6,298 nucleotides of DNA from an uncultured Eubacteriales bacterium (lineage in GTDB: Bacteria; Bacillota_A; Clostridia; Peptostreptococcales; Anaerovoracaceae), in contig CACYHM010000060.1 of NCBI GenBank assembly GCA_902774195.1, positions 1 through 6,298 on the forward strand, given 5' to 3'. Under the pieces are notes generated by a model. It was not told where the DNA came from, made no database searches, and saw only the letters and a list, made by a program, of their open reading frames with translations. The stretch's first letter is position 1, and each line of letters starts with the position of its first letter. Shown here in pieces: positions 6,267 to 6,298 of the stretch. A program made the translations under genes and the position numbers.

Positions 6267-6298
6267 TATGCTTCCTCCTTCCTTTCTGCTTTCTCAGT
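6266..6298 (-). CDS. C-terminal end of an upstream gene, probably the importer's ATP-binding subunit
   Basis: One minus-strand frame is open from the right edge and reads TEKAERKEEA followed by TAA at 6268-6266, overlapping the next ATG by one base. That junction is identical in form to the one between the two permeases. A charged, lysine- and glutamate-rich tail is typical of a protein end. In BMP/NupNOPQ clusters the gene before the first permease encodes the ABC ATPase (NupO), so that is the likely identity. No ATPase motif is in view. With only ten codons visible, both the gene and its function are inferred from context. Confidence 0.5.
   Translation of the reverse strand, partial: TEKAERKEEA
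6272..6280 (-). promoter_or_regulatory. Ribosome binding site of the nupP-like gene
   Basis: The minus strand reads AAGGAGGAAGCATAATG, placing AAGGAGG 7 bases before the ATG at 6266-6264. This confirms the start. Confidence 0.8.

Overview
The window looks like ordinary bacterial chromosome from an anaerobic member of the Firmicutes, most likely a Clostridia-type organism. This is inferred from strong AAGGAGG-type ribosome binding sites, protein sequences resembling Clostridia and Bacillus families, and a nucleoside transporter of the Bacillus NupNOPQ (YufNOPQ) type. Base composition is moderate, near 50% GC by eye. Genus cannot be read from the sequence.

Layout, left to right. (1) Positions 1-1148, minus strand: the first 382 codons of mnmE, the tRNA-wobble-uridine modification GTPase. 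Its C-terminus lies beyond the left edge. (2) Positions 1149-1323: a divergent control region with a good candidate mnmE promoter, a weaker candidate deoC promoter and several short dyads. (3) Positions 1324-4031, plus strand: a three-gene nucleoside catabolic operon, deoC (deoxyribose-phosphate aldolase), udp (uridine phosphorylase type) and deoB (phosphopentomutase). It closes with a clear hairpin terminator at 4062-4090. (4) Positions 4159-6298, minus strand and convergent with the operon: two membrane subunits of a BMP/NupNOPQ-type nucleoside ABC importer, preceded by the last codons of an upstream gene that runs off the right edge. That gene is probably the ATPase subunit. All junctions in this cluster are one-base TAATG overlaps.

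How the genes work together: the ABC importer would bring in nucleosides. The phosphorylase splits them into base and (deoxy)ribose-1-phosphate, and DeoB isomerises the sugar phosphate to the 5-phosphate. DeoC then cleaves deoxyribose-5-phosphate to glyceraldehyde-3-phosphate and acetaldehyde, while ribose-5-phosphate enters the pentose phosphate pathway. The region is a compact nucleoside uptake and degradation island next to an unrelated housekeeping gene. I see no mobile element, CRISPR array, RNA gene or evidence of an undescribed system. The points worth a second look are modest: an apparent insert in the MnmE N-terminal domain, a substitution in the uracil-binding motif of the phosphorylase, and unexplained dyads and repeats in the two intergenic regions.
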